Assembly: GCA_000181795.3 (NCBI GenBank)
Contig: CM012953.1
Span: forward strand, 14,954,781-15,018,780
Length of the DNA stretch: 64,000 nt
DNA from: Trichinella spiralis
Taxonomy: Eukaryota; Nematoda; Enoplea; Trichinellida; Trichinellidae
Direction of reading: 5' to 3'
The number at the start of each line of letters is the position of its first letter. Positions within the stretch are counted from its first letter, which is position 1. The notes below the pieces were generated by a model, which saw nothing but the letters and a program-made list of their open reading frames with translations, was not told the origin of the DNA and ran no database searches. The translations under genes and the position numbers were made by a program. Shown here piece by piece: positions 11,013-32,400 of the stretch.

Positions 11013-14000
11013 ATGTTTAAAATGAATATGGGTGACTTAAAAGGTAACATAATATAAATAATTTTTTGTTTTAAAATGTAATATTTAGATGAAAGTTTGG
11101 ATATATTAGTGGATTTGCTTAATACTAATATTGATGAAGAATTTGATGACAATCGCTGTTCATTGCCAGATGTGTTATTAACCGAGGATACCGAAAGAAA
11201 TGAAAACGATATTGATTTGGATAAATTTTTGCGTATGCTGGCTTTTCAGGTGTTTTAAAATTTGTACAAATTTTAAATTATTTTATTTTAGGTGAACTAG
11301 AGAATGAATTGGAATCAGATCCTTTTGACATATCATCTGAACTTCAAGGTGGAAATTGCGATGGAAATGAAAATTCGCTTTCTACTTTATCTGAAGATGA
11401 TTTAAATGGTTTTTGTTGATATTTTAATTGAGATTTCAATTTAATTCATTTAATTGATATTTTAGCAAAAGCGCGAGATATTTTTCGAGAATTGCAAAGG
11501 CGGAAGCTGCGACGTTTAAATTACTCTGTCGGTTCAGGTGTGCAGCGAGAAAAAGCAGGTATTTATTTTTTATATCTTATTTGTATATGAATTTGCTTTA
11601 AATATAAAATTACTTTTGTTTTTATTGACATTTATTTATTTCCATGTATTATTTCAGTGCATTCTGTTCTTTGCGAAAATTTTGATTTCACAAAACCCAC
11701 CTCTATGAAGGTCAAAAATTCATCAGTTGTTCATTCTGGTGACACGAGCAGCAGTGAGGATGAAGCTAAACGAGATCCAGAAGCTTGCGGACACAATTGG
11801 CTTAGTGATGAAGGTCGATTGATTAAATATCAACTTGCCGAAATGGAATCTTATCAAATGAACCGTCCAAAATCAAAAGGTATAATTATTGCATAATAAT
11901 AACTTTGACTGATATTGAGAAATCATTTCTTATTTACAAAATATTTCTCTTTTAAATTGTAGCAGATAATTATAAGTATCAGCCATCAAGCAGTGCGAGT
12001 AGAATTTCTTCGAAGTCATCTGTTTTAGATCCTTTTTTTGGAATAAAAATCAAGTAATCAAAGATAGTTGTTTGTATGGTGTTTGTTTTCTTAGCAGAAA
12101 ATGTTATTTCTTTTTTGTTACAGGAATGCAAAAATGTCATTGGCTACGTTTACTCATATAATAGGAAGTCGTCCTAAATTTCAATTAGTAGCAATAAACA
12201 ATTCAAAGCGTATTGATTGGTCTAATTGGGTAACAATGGCGGTGATTGTGGACAAAACTGATCAAAGAAAAAGCAGTCAAGTAATTATATGTTAATATGG
12301 TGATTTTTACTTAATAACGCATTTTATAGGGAAACCTGTATATGATATGGAAACTGTGCGATTTAATTGACTGTCAGCGAATTGTTTCAGCCTTTCTTTT
12401 TGGCAGTTGTTTGAAAGATCATTGGAAGCTTCCAGTTGGTACAGTAGTTGCACTATTCAATGCTAGTCTTTTCAACAGCGATACCTCTGTACAGGCCGTA
12501 TATTTATTGTCTATGCTTATTGCTTATTTATTTTCAATCTGTTCAGAAAGATATCACACTGAAGTTGGAAACTGCTGGCAAAGTGCTTGAATTGGGCTAT
12601 TCCGAAGATTTTGGAATATGTAAAAGCAAACAAAATAAAACAGGAAATCCATGTAACAATGTTATCAACAAGTATGTTTTATTATCTTTAGAAAATAAGC
12701 ATATTTAAAATGTTCGCGTTTAGGAAAAGTTTATTCAATTTTGTTTGACATTTAGATCTAAAAGTGAGTATTGTGATTTTCACGTACTGAATGTAAGCAG
12801 ACAGTTTACTTCAAAGCGAAGCGAATTTTACACTCCCAGTGGTCATCCGCGTTTGAAAAAGGACAGCAAATTACTGCCTCCTAAAGATTGTTCTAACCTA
12901 AAAAAATCCAAGCCTTCTTCATCAGAAAGGTTTCATTTTGAAGCATAAATTTTGCTTGTCATAAATCATAAATAAAATATACCTATATACACATATGTCT
13001 TTTTTTTGTTTTAGAAAATTAATTGTCGACGAATTATCTGCTGCTAAACTTTGTCAAGAGTTGAAAATGCAGAATGCTTTGAACAGCCTGAAGAGTTTAC
13101 CTTCTACTGTTAAAGCAAAGTCATCTTCATATAAGATAATGGAAAAAGATGATGAATTTGCATTACTGAATTTGTTGAAAAAGCACGAAATAGTTGATCA
13201 AACGGTTTCGGTGATTCACGACGAAAATAAGCTGCCATTGAAAGCAGCAAATGCTTCTGAAAAAAACAAATGGAAATTGAGTTGTAAAGAATTTTTGAAA
13301 GCTTACGAACCGACGACGGTGAAGGCTCCTGTTCCATTGCCAAAAATTGGTAAAGGTACCACCAGCAGTGGTTGCATAAATTTGGAAGATGCCAAAATGA
13401 AACTGACCAAAGTGATCCAACATGATTATTATTATTATTATTATTATATTTTGCTCATAATTTTTTTTTTAATTTTAGCAAAAAGCAATAGAAATTGTAC
13501 GATCGGCTGGAGGAATTAAAAAGCAAGATCCAAATCGTCCAACTTCAGGTTATTGCATTTTGGAAAAACGTTCAGCTGAAACAACTGCCAACATTAGTGA
13601 GATATTGATTTTGTTGCTTTTTTATTTTTTTATATTTAATATTTTTCTAGAGGATAATGCAACTGTTAGCAAACGTTCACGTCTTGGTGAGAAGAATTTT
13701 ACAATCGACGAAATGCGTCAATTGTTGAAGCAAAAGTCCAGATTTGAAAATGAACTGCGCAATGTTAGTGCAAAATTGTTATTATTACTATTGTATGAAT
13801 ATATTAATGTTGAAAATATTTAGGATGAAGCTGAAAAAGAAGCAAAATATTTTGAAATTATGGAAGTGAAAGAAAAATTTGATCGACATGCTGAACAAGT
13901 ATTCGAGCTGAAAAATTGTCAAGTAGTTTCTTGTAAAACGGTGAGTAATATGTGCCATGCTTATTATTATTATTATAAAAAGTCAAAATAGAACTAAGAA

Positions 14001-14346
14001 TAATTATTATTAAAATTTCAGTGTAACTATACTTGGCATTCTCAGTCTGATTTGTGCAAAAGTCAACGGCATGAGATTTTGAGGCATACTGCAACGAAAC
14101 GCTTCTTTCGATGTTTAAATTGCAAAAAGCGTACAATTTCTTATTCTCTTTATCCATCTCGTCCATGCCATCAGTGCAGGTCGAGAAATTTTGAACGAGT
14201 TGCAATGAAGCAGGTGATTTTTTTACTAAATATTTTTTTTGCTATGTATATATATATTTTTTTTAATTTAGGAAAGAAGAGGTCCAAAATTACCGGCTGA
14301 AGAACTTAAAATTCGTGGAGAAGAGCTTCCTTTTGTAAATAGTTAA
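11013..14346 (+). CDS. MCM10: Minichromosome maintenance protein 10 homolog (MCM10)
   Basis: A multi-exon gene with about 14 small exons and introns of roughly 45-120 bp. Exon 1 is ATGTTTAAAATGAATATG... (11013-11043); the last exon ends at TAA 14344-14346. MCM10 binds the CMG helicase, DNA and polymerase alpha at replication origins. The hallmarks are in order: DPFFGIKI at the domain start (about 12030), and the OB-fold segment MIWKLCDL...VGTVVALFN (12340-12460). The CCCH zinc finger is GICKSKQNKTGNPC...EYCDFH (12615-12785). The helix KAIEIVRSAGGIKK lies near 13480-13530. The C-terminal zinc-ribbon region is CNYTWHS...CKSQRHEILRHTATKRFF...CLNC...CHQC, ending GEELPFVNS. The C-terminal domain is present, as in metazoan but not yeast MCM10. 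The acidic N-terminal region is less certain because exon 3 could use either of two nearby acceptors. Confidence 0.93.
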
Positions 14347-16706
14347 AAGTGAATAAACTCATCTAAGATAATATCGCTCGTTATTATAATTATTGATCAC
14401 ATGAATTGGTTGTTCAATGAAATGATGCATGTTTCCTAAAGATTGTCGTTATTATTTTTCAATATGAAATTGTAGAAATGCATTTTTATATGAGCTTATT
14501 TATTTTGCGGAAATCAAAAGTTTCAATTTTTGTTTTGTTTTATTCAAAATTATCTTATTACGACAACAGTGATTTTATTTACAAAAAATAATTTTTTCAA
14601 CTGAGCTAAGATAGTACAATTTGCATTAAAAACTGGCGATATATCGTCTTCTGGTTGGCTATATTTTGCGATATTTCTTGTACAGTGTTGAATGGTTTGA
14701 ATATTGTTTTGTAAAACTGAAATATTCAGTTTATCTCTCATTGTAATTCACTGTACATATGAAATTTTAATTTATGTATGCATGTTGCACCATTTGGATC
14801 ATTTTTTAAATATTGCTTTTACAGCTGATTTTGTACGACGTTCAGAGTTAATCAGTAATACGTTATGGACAATTTTATGACAAAATCCATCCTTCTATTG
14901 CACAAGGACATCAATAATTGCTTTGTCATTGATCACATCCATGCTAGGAGAAAGAGACAAAAAGAGGAAATTTTTGCTATTCCACAGGTCAGAGTAACCT
15001 TGTTCATTGAAGCTCTCTGTTTATCAAACAGAAAGAGCGGATATATTTTGTTTACATAGAGATTTATAATTCGATACTGACAACTCTTCATACTGTATAT
15101 ATATTTTTTAATATTGAATTTTATTGTTTTTTCTATTTACGAAAGATAATTACAAATAAACGGAAATATAATGCTCAATTAATTGAAAAAATTTTATTTT
15201 ATTGTGAAAATCCAAAAGACATTTATTCATCTGAAAATAATTGGTCTTTGCAATGAAGTTTGTTGATATGTAGAAGAAAAATGCAAAGTAGTGAATGCAC
15301 TTTTTGCATTTTCACTTCTTCATGTTAATTTTTGTCATTTTGAAATGAAATTACTAGCTTATAAAAAAGTGAACTGGAATATTTTCTATGCAGAGCAATT
15401 TTCCATAGCTGGAAATCAAATGATACAAAACTCAATTTACAATGGAAACGAATTTTCTTCTCCTTCTTTCTACAGTATTTTTCTCAAAGTTAAGAGTAAA
15501 TAGATAATTGCATTTTTTTTGCCTTTTTATTCACATGTTGTTGTGCTGATTGATAGCTGTGAGAAGAATTTGATTGGGTCGAACGGTATTGTGTATATGG
15601 ATGGAAAACGAGGATCAGAGAAATTGCAAAAAATGCAAATTGAATATTTCTTATCGTCTGCATCGGGCAATTATGTCCATCAAAGAGGGCAATTATGTTC
15701 CTTCGGCTTCAGACTGCAGTGCTATCCCATTTGTGTGACATTTTATTGTCAAGCTCTTTTTGTGCTGCTCACCACAGTCCAATAGCAAGCAGATGCGCTG
15801 CACATTGGCAGTTTTGCAACTGGCAATAAAATAATAAAAAAGTCTGAGAAACTCTAGCTATAACTGAATGCATGCTAATCAAATAGAAATAGGCACATTA
15901 TCCAGACTAAATATATTGAATTTTATTTTTAAAAAAGCAAAAGCTGCAAAACTGTATTTTAATTCTTTCACTTTCAACAACATCAGCGTAAGTGAATTTA
16001 AATAAATCACACAAATGATATATTTTATTAGAAAATATGTTTCAAAAAACAAGATTTAATAACCGCTAATTAAAAATATTATTTATACTGCACTAAAAAC
16101 GATTATTTATTCGAATAATTTTTGTGTAGCAAAAATATTTCATAAAAAAACAACATTTCTTTTTTTCTTAAATTTCCAAATTCTGATAACAATGATGAAT
16201 GAGTTCAATGCACTCAATCAGAGATGTTCAGATTGTTTTTCATATATATATATATAAGTTGCTTACTTTGTATTGTTTGCCACTATATCTTTGTGCATTA
16301 ATTTTGCAAAATGCATGCAAAAATTATATATTACAATTGTTTTGCTGTTTTGTGGAAAAATAAAAACGATAAATTGAATTTAAAGTTGTACTGGTGATGA
16401 TGAAATTTTAACAGACGACCTGTGCTAATAAGTTATAAGCGGCAAGGTCGATGATGAAATGAAATTTCCTGTCCCTTTTGACCTCTGCTGAGCCAGGAAA
16501 AACGTGGTGGCTCTTTGCATGATTGCTTTATTCCACCAGTTCACCTTGAATTTATTGCACTTCTGTATTTAAACAAAGTCCCACGACGATGTGTAATTTT
16601 TCACAACATTCAGTCTGCTGACAAGAGAATATTTTTCACTTTTAGAAACCGCTGCTTTCATTTCACCGAAGAAGGTGTTGCACAACATACAAGCACTGCC
16701 AGCTTT
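14347..16706. other. Long AT-rich intergenic stretch
   Basis: 2.4 kb between MCM10 and the DEX-1-like gene. It contains scattered short frames without family resemblance and a short TA microsatellite near 16245-16256. The last few hundred bases probably hold the promoter and 5' UTR of the downstream gene. Confidence 0.45.
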
Positions 16707-23716
<7,010 letters not shown>

Positions 23717-24169
23717 AACCATTATTCATTTCTTGAAAATATGCCAGAAAGAAAAATGGAAACATAATTCAATCAATATACTATCAAATTAAATTAATTA
23801 ATTACGCACAAAATTAATTTATTTTATTACAACAGATTTAAAATGTTATCCAATCTAATGTTGCAAAAAGGAAAACTTTACAAATATATTTTCTTATAGA
23901 ATTCTGCATTTTATTCCATTCCTGGATATCAACATGGCCGTTATTGAAAAGTGAGCAAGTTTAACAAAATCCAATCAGCATAGTATTGTGTGATTTGATC
24001 ACTTCAAAGTAGATGTCATAGAATTTCAATCACAGTTTTTGAACAACAAACGTAGTAGTTTGTACGTATGAAATGTTGCTGCACTTATTTCAGTTTCTCC
24101 AGCTGTGAAACAAAAAATTTATACTATTAATTGTTATAAATAAAATATTGTACAATTGTAAAATGAAAT
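23717..24169. other. Convergent intergenic stretch
   Basis: The 3' ends of the DEX-1-like gene and NLE1 face each other here. AT-rich, with several AATAAA-like words; no gene seen. Confidence 0.4.
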
Positions 24170-26227
24170 TTACATTTTCAACACTTTATCCTTCCCTCCG
24201 CTGACAACACGATCGCCCCTCGGACTCCAATCCACGGCGTAAACCTAAAAATAAAATAAATCCAATCTGTACATTGTAAGTAATACAGAAAAATGAACTG
24301 GGAAATAAAATAAACCGCATCGGCATGGCCGGGCAGATCGACAATCAACTTTCGAGCACTGATATCCCAAAGTTTCAGCGTAGAATCAGCAGAACCGCTG
24401 ACCAGCAGTCGACTGTCAGAAGACCATGAAATTTGAAAAACTGATTGCACATGGCCTCTCAAAGTGTGCAAAAATCTTAAAATGTCAAATTCAAAATAGA
24501 AACTTTTTCTAATAATAGATTTCCAAATAATACATAAATATGAATAATATATGACTTAAAAAATAAGATCACTGAAAACAAAACAGCTTACTTGCCAGTT
24601 TTACCACACCAGATTTTAATCGAATGGTCAAAAGATGCGGACGCGATAATTCGGCCGTCCGGACTGAACAGTACTTGATTAATTAATTGTTGGTGACCTG
24701 TCATTCTTGCTAAAGGCTTCTTGCTCGTTGATGGCGACCAGAGAAACAAAGTAAAGTCATCCGAACCAGAAACCAACATCTCCGGTTCATTTCGCTAGAA
24801 GATACTAATTGTAACAGTGGGGAGTTTCAAATTACACGAAAATAATGTACTGTAAATTTTTTATAACGATTCAAAGCGATATTTTTCAATTCCTGAGGAT
24901 CAGTAACAGGCAAAGTGGTTCCATCATTTCGAGAATCCTTCGGATCAAAAGCGCCGGTTCGCAGTACGTAATCAGTGTTCAACGCAATCGTATTCACCCA
25001 ATGTCCATGGCCTTGAAAGGTGCGACAAAGAATGCCCTGAAATGCAAATTCAACTATAAATTTAATCAAATTCAAAAACACAGTCACCGCACTTTATCAA
25101 CTCTCCACATTTTCAAAGTGCGATCCTGAGAGGCTGAATAAATCAACCCCTCACCTCCCCAACGAATGCACGACACTGAAGCCGTATGGCCACTGAGCAC
25201 ACGCAACGTTTGATTCAAAACCACATCCCAAATTCGGATGTCGTGATCTTTCGACGAACTTGCCAACAAACGTGCCGTTCCTTGTCTACATACAACGCAC
25301 CAACATGCAAAATACAAATTAGGCAAAATATACAAAGCGAAAGAAAAATAACTTCTTTTTTCACTCACTGATGCAGCGGTTCCCAACAGAGGCAGGTGAT
25401 CCACAATTTGTGACCTACCAAAGTTTTTCCAATTTGCTTGCCAGTCTCCGGATCCCAAATACATATTTTGCCTTCTTTGCAACCAGATGCTAATCGCTGG
25501 CCATCCGGAGACCAAGACAAGCATAGTACCCAATCCGTATGGCCTAGAAAGACAAACAAAAAATATAACTGATGTATATTTTTTTTCAATCCAAAATTGA
25601 ACATGCCACTGCAAGTGAACTGCGGCAATTCAGTATTCAAATCCCAAAATCGCACTGTTCTATCGCCTGATCCGCTTGCCATATATCTACGACGCGCAAA
25701 TAATGACTGTTCCAATTGTTCAAAACAAAATTATCCGTTTCCTTAATTATTAAAACTTTAAGAAAATACCTTCCGTCGTGACTGAACAAAGCAGATATGA
25801 CCGTTTCAGCGTGGCCGGGTAGAGAACTTGTACATCTGGTAACAGTTTGCACTTTGTAAATCGCGTGAGCTTGGTAGCGTATCAATAACACTTGTTCCAT
25901 GTTGATCTTATTCATGTCGATCGTTTCTTCAAGCGAACTCTCTATTTCAAGATCATGTACAAAGAAGGAATATTTCAACGGTTCTTCATTCTTAAAAAAC
26001 AAACAAACAAAAAGTAAGCGATAAACAATAAACAGAAATGACTTGTGCTTGTGAAATGGGAAAATAATATTTTGCATGAATAAAATAAATACCTTTCGAA
26101 ATTCCATATTGCACACAGTTTCCAGCTGCTCGGCCGTAATGTTGAATGGCATGTCATAAACAGTACCCACAGGATTGCCTGATTCGTCTTGAAAACGTAT
26201 TGCCAATCGTCGAACATCCTTCTCCAT
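24170..26227 (-). CDS. NLE1: Notchless homolog 1 (NLE1), WD40 ribosome assembly factor
   Basis: A minus-strand gene of about seven exons. The N-terminal NLE domain reads VRRLAIRFQDESGNPVGTVYDMP...ITAEQLETVCN. It continues in the next exon with NEEPLKYSFFVHDLEIESSLEETI. The NLE domain binds the MIDAS domain of Rea1/midasin and helps strip assembly factors off pre-60S ribosomes. A WD40 propeller follows: GHAETVISALFSHDGRY, LASGSGDRTVRFWDLNT, GHTDWVLCLSWSPDGQRLASG, GHKLWITCLCWEP, LLASSSKDHDIRIWDV, GHTASVSCIRWGGEGLIYSAS, LVSGSDDFTLFLWSP, GHQQLINQVLFSPDGRIIASAS and GHVQSVFQISWSSDSRLLVSGS. The last blade closes with VVSGGKDKVLKM and stops, a residue or two shorter than the usual Trp ending. The start ATG (26227) has a second ATG three codons upstream. 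Confidence 0.93.
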
Positions 26228-26469
26228 TTTCAACAATTAACTAAGCGGTAAAAAACAGAAATACATTTTCAAAATTATTATTCATAAGTGAATAATAGAA
26301 CTAAAAATAGTGCTTTCATCAAAGAAAAGAAATTCATCGAAAACAACGACATCAATTACAGAAAGCAATTTTGTTGTGTAAAGTTTTATTTCGCTAAAAA
26401 CAAAAAATGATTAAAATAAAATTTTCATTTCATATCACATAAAAAAGCAACATTATCAACAAAAAAATT

Positions 26470-29400
26470 TCAAAGTCCGCCTTTGCTGTGCACGAGATAA
26501 TGGTAACAAGCTTGCAAGGTTGCAAACATGTATTGCATTTCGCCGACGTTGCACAACTGCGGACAAAAGTCTTGCACAAAATTTATCTCTGCCCCGAGGC
26601 GTTGAATCTGGGCGCGCACAATAACGTATGTAGTGACCGGCACCAAACTGTCCGCTGTCCAAGCAGCCAACTCTTGTTCAACACAGGCTCCCTGCGATAC
26701 ACACTGCAACAATGGGCAATGGTCATTTTTCAACTTGATTAAGCTTGATCAAATCAATCAATCAATCAAAACTGAATACCTTGTTGATGTGTTCGAATGT
26801 TTCGACAATTATTTTCAACTTTGCCGAAGGAAAAAATTCTGAGCTACAATGAACAAATAGACAATTTTTGACCACCATGAAAATGCCAAAAAATTACTGT
26901 CATATACCTCAACCTTTGGAAACAATCTATCGCATCGGCGTAGTACTTCTTTCGAGCTGTCGCGCATGCCTAATAAACAAAAAAATTTCCACAAGTAATT
27001 CATCTGTGGTTCTCGATTGAACAAAGCATCATTTCCATTATCGATTCATAATATATGATCAGAAAGCTTTGAAAATAAAATACAATCAATTACCAATGGT
27101 TTATCCAAGTCTGATGTATCGGTAAAAATGACTGGCCAAAATTGTCTACAAATGATACATATAAAACAGTGAAGCGCAACAAGCAGAACAACAAAACGCA
27201 TAATAATACTTTTCCACGCCCAAATGATCCAGTAGCATCACATCACTTTTGGAATTCACATAGCGAATGTTCATCCAATATACACGATCCAGTTCTTCGT
27301 TCTTTATCACAAACAGGGTAAAAATATTCGGATATACAAGTTCCAAATAACTGTCATAAAGAAATGTATTGTACGTAGTCAAACACCTGAAATAAAAAAA
27401 ATGAACATAACTGTATGCATATGTATAAATATATGTAATAACTGAATTATTACCACGAAGAAAGTGGTAAGTCGAAATTGAACTCTGAAACAAAGCTTTC
27501 CATATCTTGTTCACCGGGCAAGTGAGGGAAAAGCACTCTGCATAGAAAGAGTTGTTCATATGGTTGAAAAATTTGGTAAGAAAAATATAATTTCAATTCA
27601 AACTTTATGACAAAATAAAGTCGCTTCAAAAGTGAATGAATCTCTTCAATTGCTTCAACAAGCAACGAACTGTGCACACTGACACCGGAATAGCTAACGT
27701 TGAATATATCGCTCAAACCGTTGATCAACCGTCCAAGAGGATGATATTGCAGTTGAAATGCCTGAACAAAATACAACATTCAGAACAATAAAATAAATTA
27801 TACAGCTATTGCACACAAAATAATCAACCTGAAAGCAATAATTTTTCACCATGTAATAATATTGTTCACCGCATGGCATGCTGTAGTTTGGTATTTTTTC
27901 GATAAAATCGGCTGTGCTGAAATACAATTGAACATCCACGATGAAGATTGGCAAAAAAAATTTACAAGCAACAAAAAGCAACTGCACTTTGTACTACTAC
28001 TAGTAGTCTGCAGTTTTTGCGTGGGGAAATATTTTCGAAATCGTTCGCAAACCACAACCAACGATTGCCAACATTTATCCGTATCTGCTGTAAGCAAAGT
28101 ATTTTCTGCACAATTCAGCTGATGATAGACATGCGCAAAAATATCATTCCACTTTTGTTCAGCAGGTGGAAAACCACTATTTTCAAAATCATGGACATTA
28201 TTTTGCCTGTATAAAAGGAAATTTCAAATTTCAATCCAACAACGCTTATCAAATCGATTTACTTGTCTTTTTCAGATTTGATTCCGTCTGACGAGCAGCA
28301 ACCATTTTTGTAAAAGTTTCCGCTGGAAATTTTCAACTGCTCTTGCAATCTACCCGAAAGAAAACCTTCCAAATAGTCGCCATTTGGAAAATAAATTGAC
28401 GCCTAAAATGAACAAAAATAAAAGTATCCACAATGCACAAATGAAATAGAAGAAGAATCTTACTTTCCCATTCAAACATTCCACATCGCTGAATTCTCCC
28501 TTCGCCATTGTGCCGTCCGTGAGCAGCATCATACCGTTCTTAAAAATACAACAACAAGCTGATAAACAGCAACAGCCGAAATGTCATTCTACTTTGAAGG
28601 CTCCTTTTTCAAATACACCTTTATAACATATTCCATCCAAGGTAACCAGTGTACCGAGTCCATGTTTCAAATCATTTTCCCACATGCCGAGATATTTGCT
28701 GCCTTAAAAAATCTCTTATTTTTGAAAACCAAGAAAACGTCCCATAATTTTCATATGATCAGAGCTAGTGGATGGAGAATCATAAATCACTTACGACATT
28801 CGTCAGAGACGCCGTACCCTTGCCTTTTGTCATTCTGCCAAGCTCCGACGTAAAGGACGCTTCCTTGCCTATGGACGCCGTGACCATGACGAACGTTATT
28901 TTCAAAATAGCCCTCATATGACGACCCATCTGAATATCTGATGAAAAATAAAATTTAAAAAAACAGCAACTAAAACGAAACAAAATTCACCAATTAAGTA
29001 GAAAGCGGAATTCAAGGCGTAATAATAAATTTAAATTGGCAAATTCAAAAAAGAACTGTCAATTGTCATTTTAATTTGTAAATTATCAGCTTACATTTAC
29101 AATTAGAACAACAATAATAAACTAAATTTCATTTTAAAAATTATCTTATTCAAATAACAACTTGTACAAGATTATTCTATTGTAGATATGTGGTAATTTT
29201 TTTTCAACAATAATATAAACGTACTCTATGAAAACCAAGCCAGATAAGACACCAGCTCTCCATTGACCTTTGTTGAACTGCCATCTTCCATTTTCGCCGA
29301 CAATTTTATATTCACCATAGCTGAAATATTTAAAAATTTTAAAATAATAAATAATTGCAGTTGGTGAGAAAGAAGAAATTCAAATACACCCACCCATCCA

Positions 29401-32400
29401 TGAGACCATCGCGAAAATGCCCCCCATATACACAGTTGTTTTTAGTTGTCAAATGTCCACTGAAAAATGAGAAAAAAAAACAAATTAGTAGAAAATATGA
29501 ATATTATTAGTGTTGAATTTTATGTACTTTCCGTGTGGCTTGCCGAGTAACCAAGAGCCGCTGTACACAGCGCCTGGGAATGTTTTGTTTTGGGCAGAAA
29601 ATTGGTGAGTGCCGCTGCGTATCAACGGCGGTCTGCACAACAGTGGCGTTTCGCTGCAAGGTTTGCTCAGATACAACAATAACGCATTGTTGAATGCTAT
29701 CACAAATTCTTTCTGAAATAATCAAATCGAATAAAACCATAAACATATGTAAAAATTCGTTTGAAAACTACCGTTCCAGACGGATCACGAAATTTGATCA
29801 TCAACTCTCCTTCTGGAACAATTACTTTTACCAACAGGCTGCAAACAAATAATAATAACAATAAAAAATAATAATAATGCAAATTAATACTTTGCATCGT
29901 CTTGTACATTATGCGTCCAAACCAACGGAAATTTATAATTTTTAAAAGATGATTTCTAAACAAACAAATAAGCAATTTTGAAAACAGAGAACTTGATCAT
30001 CAATCAATTACAACAGTACTGTAACAACAAGAAACGAGCCGCTGAAAATAGCCAGCAGATAGCAGTGAACAGTGCGTCCATTTTCTGTGACGTCGACAAA
30101 TTCATTCGGCTCTTGGCCACGTTGAAATTCTTTGACCAAAAATTGCGCTTTTTCATTCATCTCAGCCTATATGAAAAAAATTAAAAAAAACAAATAAACT
30201 ACAGTAACATATTCTCCAAAAATAAGAATTGTAACTTCACACAAGAAATGATGAATGCGCATGTTTCAGGCGAAATTTCCGCGTGTCCGACGCAATATTT
30301 TTGTAAAAGCGAAACACTCGGTCGACGCTTTTCAACATTTTCAACATATTCTTCGTAAATTTATCATCACCGTTGAACTGAAAATGATAAAAATTGCAAA
30401 TACGTTGCATCCGCGTATAGATATGGTAAAATTATTCTTTTTAAAAAAAAACTATAAAAAGATTTTTCATTTTCAAGTGTTGGAAAATTAATAATTATTA
30501 AATTATTATAATGAAAGAATTTTTTTTTTTGAAAACAATATATCACCTGAGCAATGATCAAGTGCAAATCGCTGAACACTGTGAACGGCAGAAAGAAAAC
30601 GTCTTGCAGAAGGCGACTCTGTTTGTGATGCTCTACCGAGTTCAATTCGCAGAGGTATCGCAATTTCTTTTCCACACTTTCGCTAGAGCAAAACACAGCA
30701 AACAAAAAATCTCATCGAATTCACAGATTTAAATTTAAATTTAAATTTAAAAAATTGTACTTCAATTTCAATAAAGAGAATGCATCGCCGGACAGTAGGA
30801 TCAGATAGTCGGCGTTGAGTTGTTTCAGAAAATTTTGAAACCGCGAGTCGAGCAAAATTTCCAAACTCTTTTCAACGGTCGCTTTCACATCCAACACGAA
30901 CAAATATTGCTTTATTGACTGAGATTTATTTGCCAATATTAAATGATATCTCCTCAAACCAGTAGCAAAACGTCGAAACAACGATTCATCAAAACGATCT
31001 ACAAATGTACCTATGAAAAAAAATATTCATTGCTATCAATAATCTAAATTTTCATATTTTTGCAAAAAGAAAACAATACATCTATTTTTCTCACTTTCTT
31101 CTCTAATTTCGTTGATCAAATCGACCAGTTGTTTCAAAATTTGAACATGTCGAATCAGGATAAATTGAATTTGATAAAATACATTGCACAAAGCTGCATC
31201 CGTATCTTCCAAACACCCGCAAATTATATAATCGTCAGAGCACATCAGCGATGCTGGCCAGCACGTCTACACGAAGCATAACTTTCACTGAAGTCTACAA
31301 ATACAGTCTAGCTAGCTAGCTAGCTAGCGACGGACAAACCTCTGGAAAGTAAAGCCGTAGTACAGGCGTTCCGTCTTTATCTGATCTGCAATTTAAAACG
31401 TGAATAATTTTAAATTTCCAAGCATGTTTTCAACTTAAATTGTACAAATATGACATTTCAACTGTTATATTTGATTTATTTTAATTTCACAACATTTAAA
31501 AACTAAATAAATAAATCCTTTATCATAAAAAAAACAAGCAGAAATAAAAATTATTTTACCTGTCATATCCGCATATGTAGCATTCGGGACGATAATCAAT
31601 GCCGTTGATGAGAAATGCGGAAAACTTTTCCCCGGCAGCTATGTCGATCACTTTAGCACAGCTTCCTGCCTATAAAATGTCGTTAATTTATTATTATTCT
31701 TCATTTATACTGAAAATTGCAATTAACAATTTATTAAACCTTAAACAACATCGGCACTGCAACACGCCTCTGATCAGCTACTTTGATCTGCCTGTTTTCA
31801 TTCGAGCCCCAAACAAATACCTATAAAATTCGATTCATCATTAACATTTGACAAAATTTCTCTGATCAAAAAAATAAAATATTTTATTTTTACCTCACCA
31901 CTCGAGGACATTGCAATTGAATGTTCTGCACCAGCAGCTATCTTGACTATACCAAAGGCACTGGACCCACTGATTCTAGTCGGTTCACATCTAACAGTAA
32001 CAATAATAATTATTATTAATTTATAAATAATAAATGTATAATAAAAACAAACCTCGGTTCAAAATCATTCAAACCAAGTTGGCCAAATTCATTTCCGCCC
32101 CAAGTCCAGAGTTCTGCTAGGCAAATATTGCCAGCCAAATTGGACGAGCCGGGTATGATGGATTGCCCTGAAACGCATCCAGCCAGTGCGTTTGAATCGT
32201 CCAATGAGATCGTCTGCTCGGACAAGGATGAAGAAGAACTTGACGACGGCATGATCAAATCGAACGATATGAAGGACAATCGACTGCTGCTAGCTTGATG
32301 CTGCTGCTTGCTACGGGGAAGCTCGTACAATTCCACCTCGTCCCCTCTGCAGTGGGCATCACTGTAAAGCTTCCGCTGACGTGCCTGAGGCTTTGATCGA

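Noticed and set aside
30725-30760. ATTTAA tandem words as a regulatory array or CRISPR-like repeat
   Set aside because: A short AT-rich microsatellite in an ALS2 intron; no spacers or longer repeat units.
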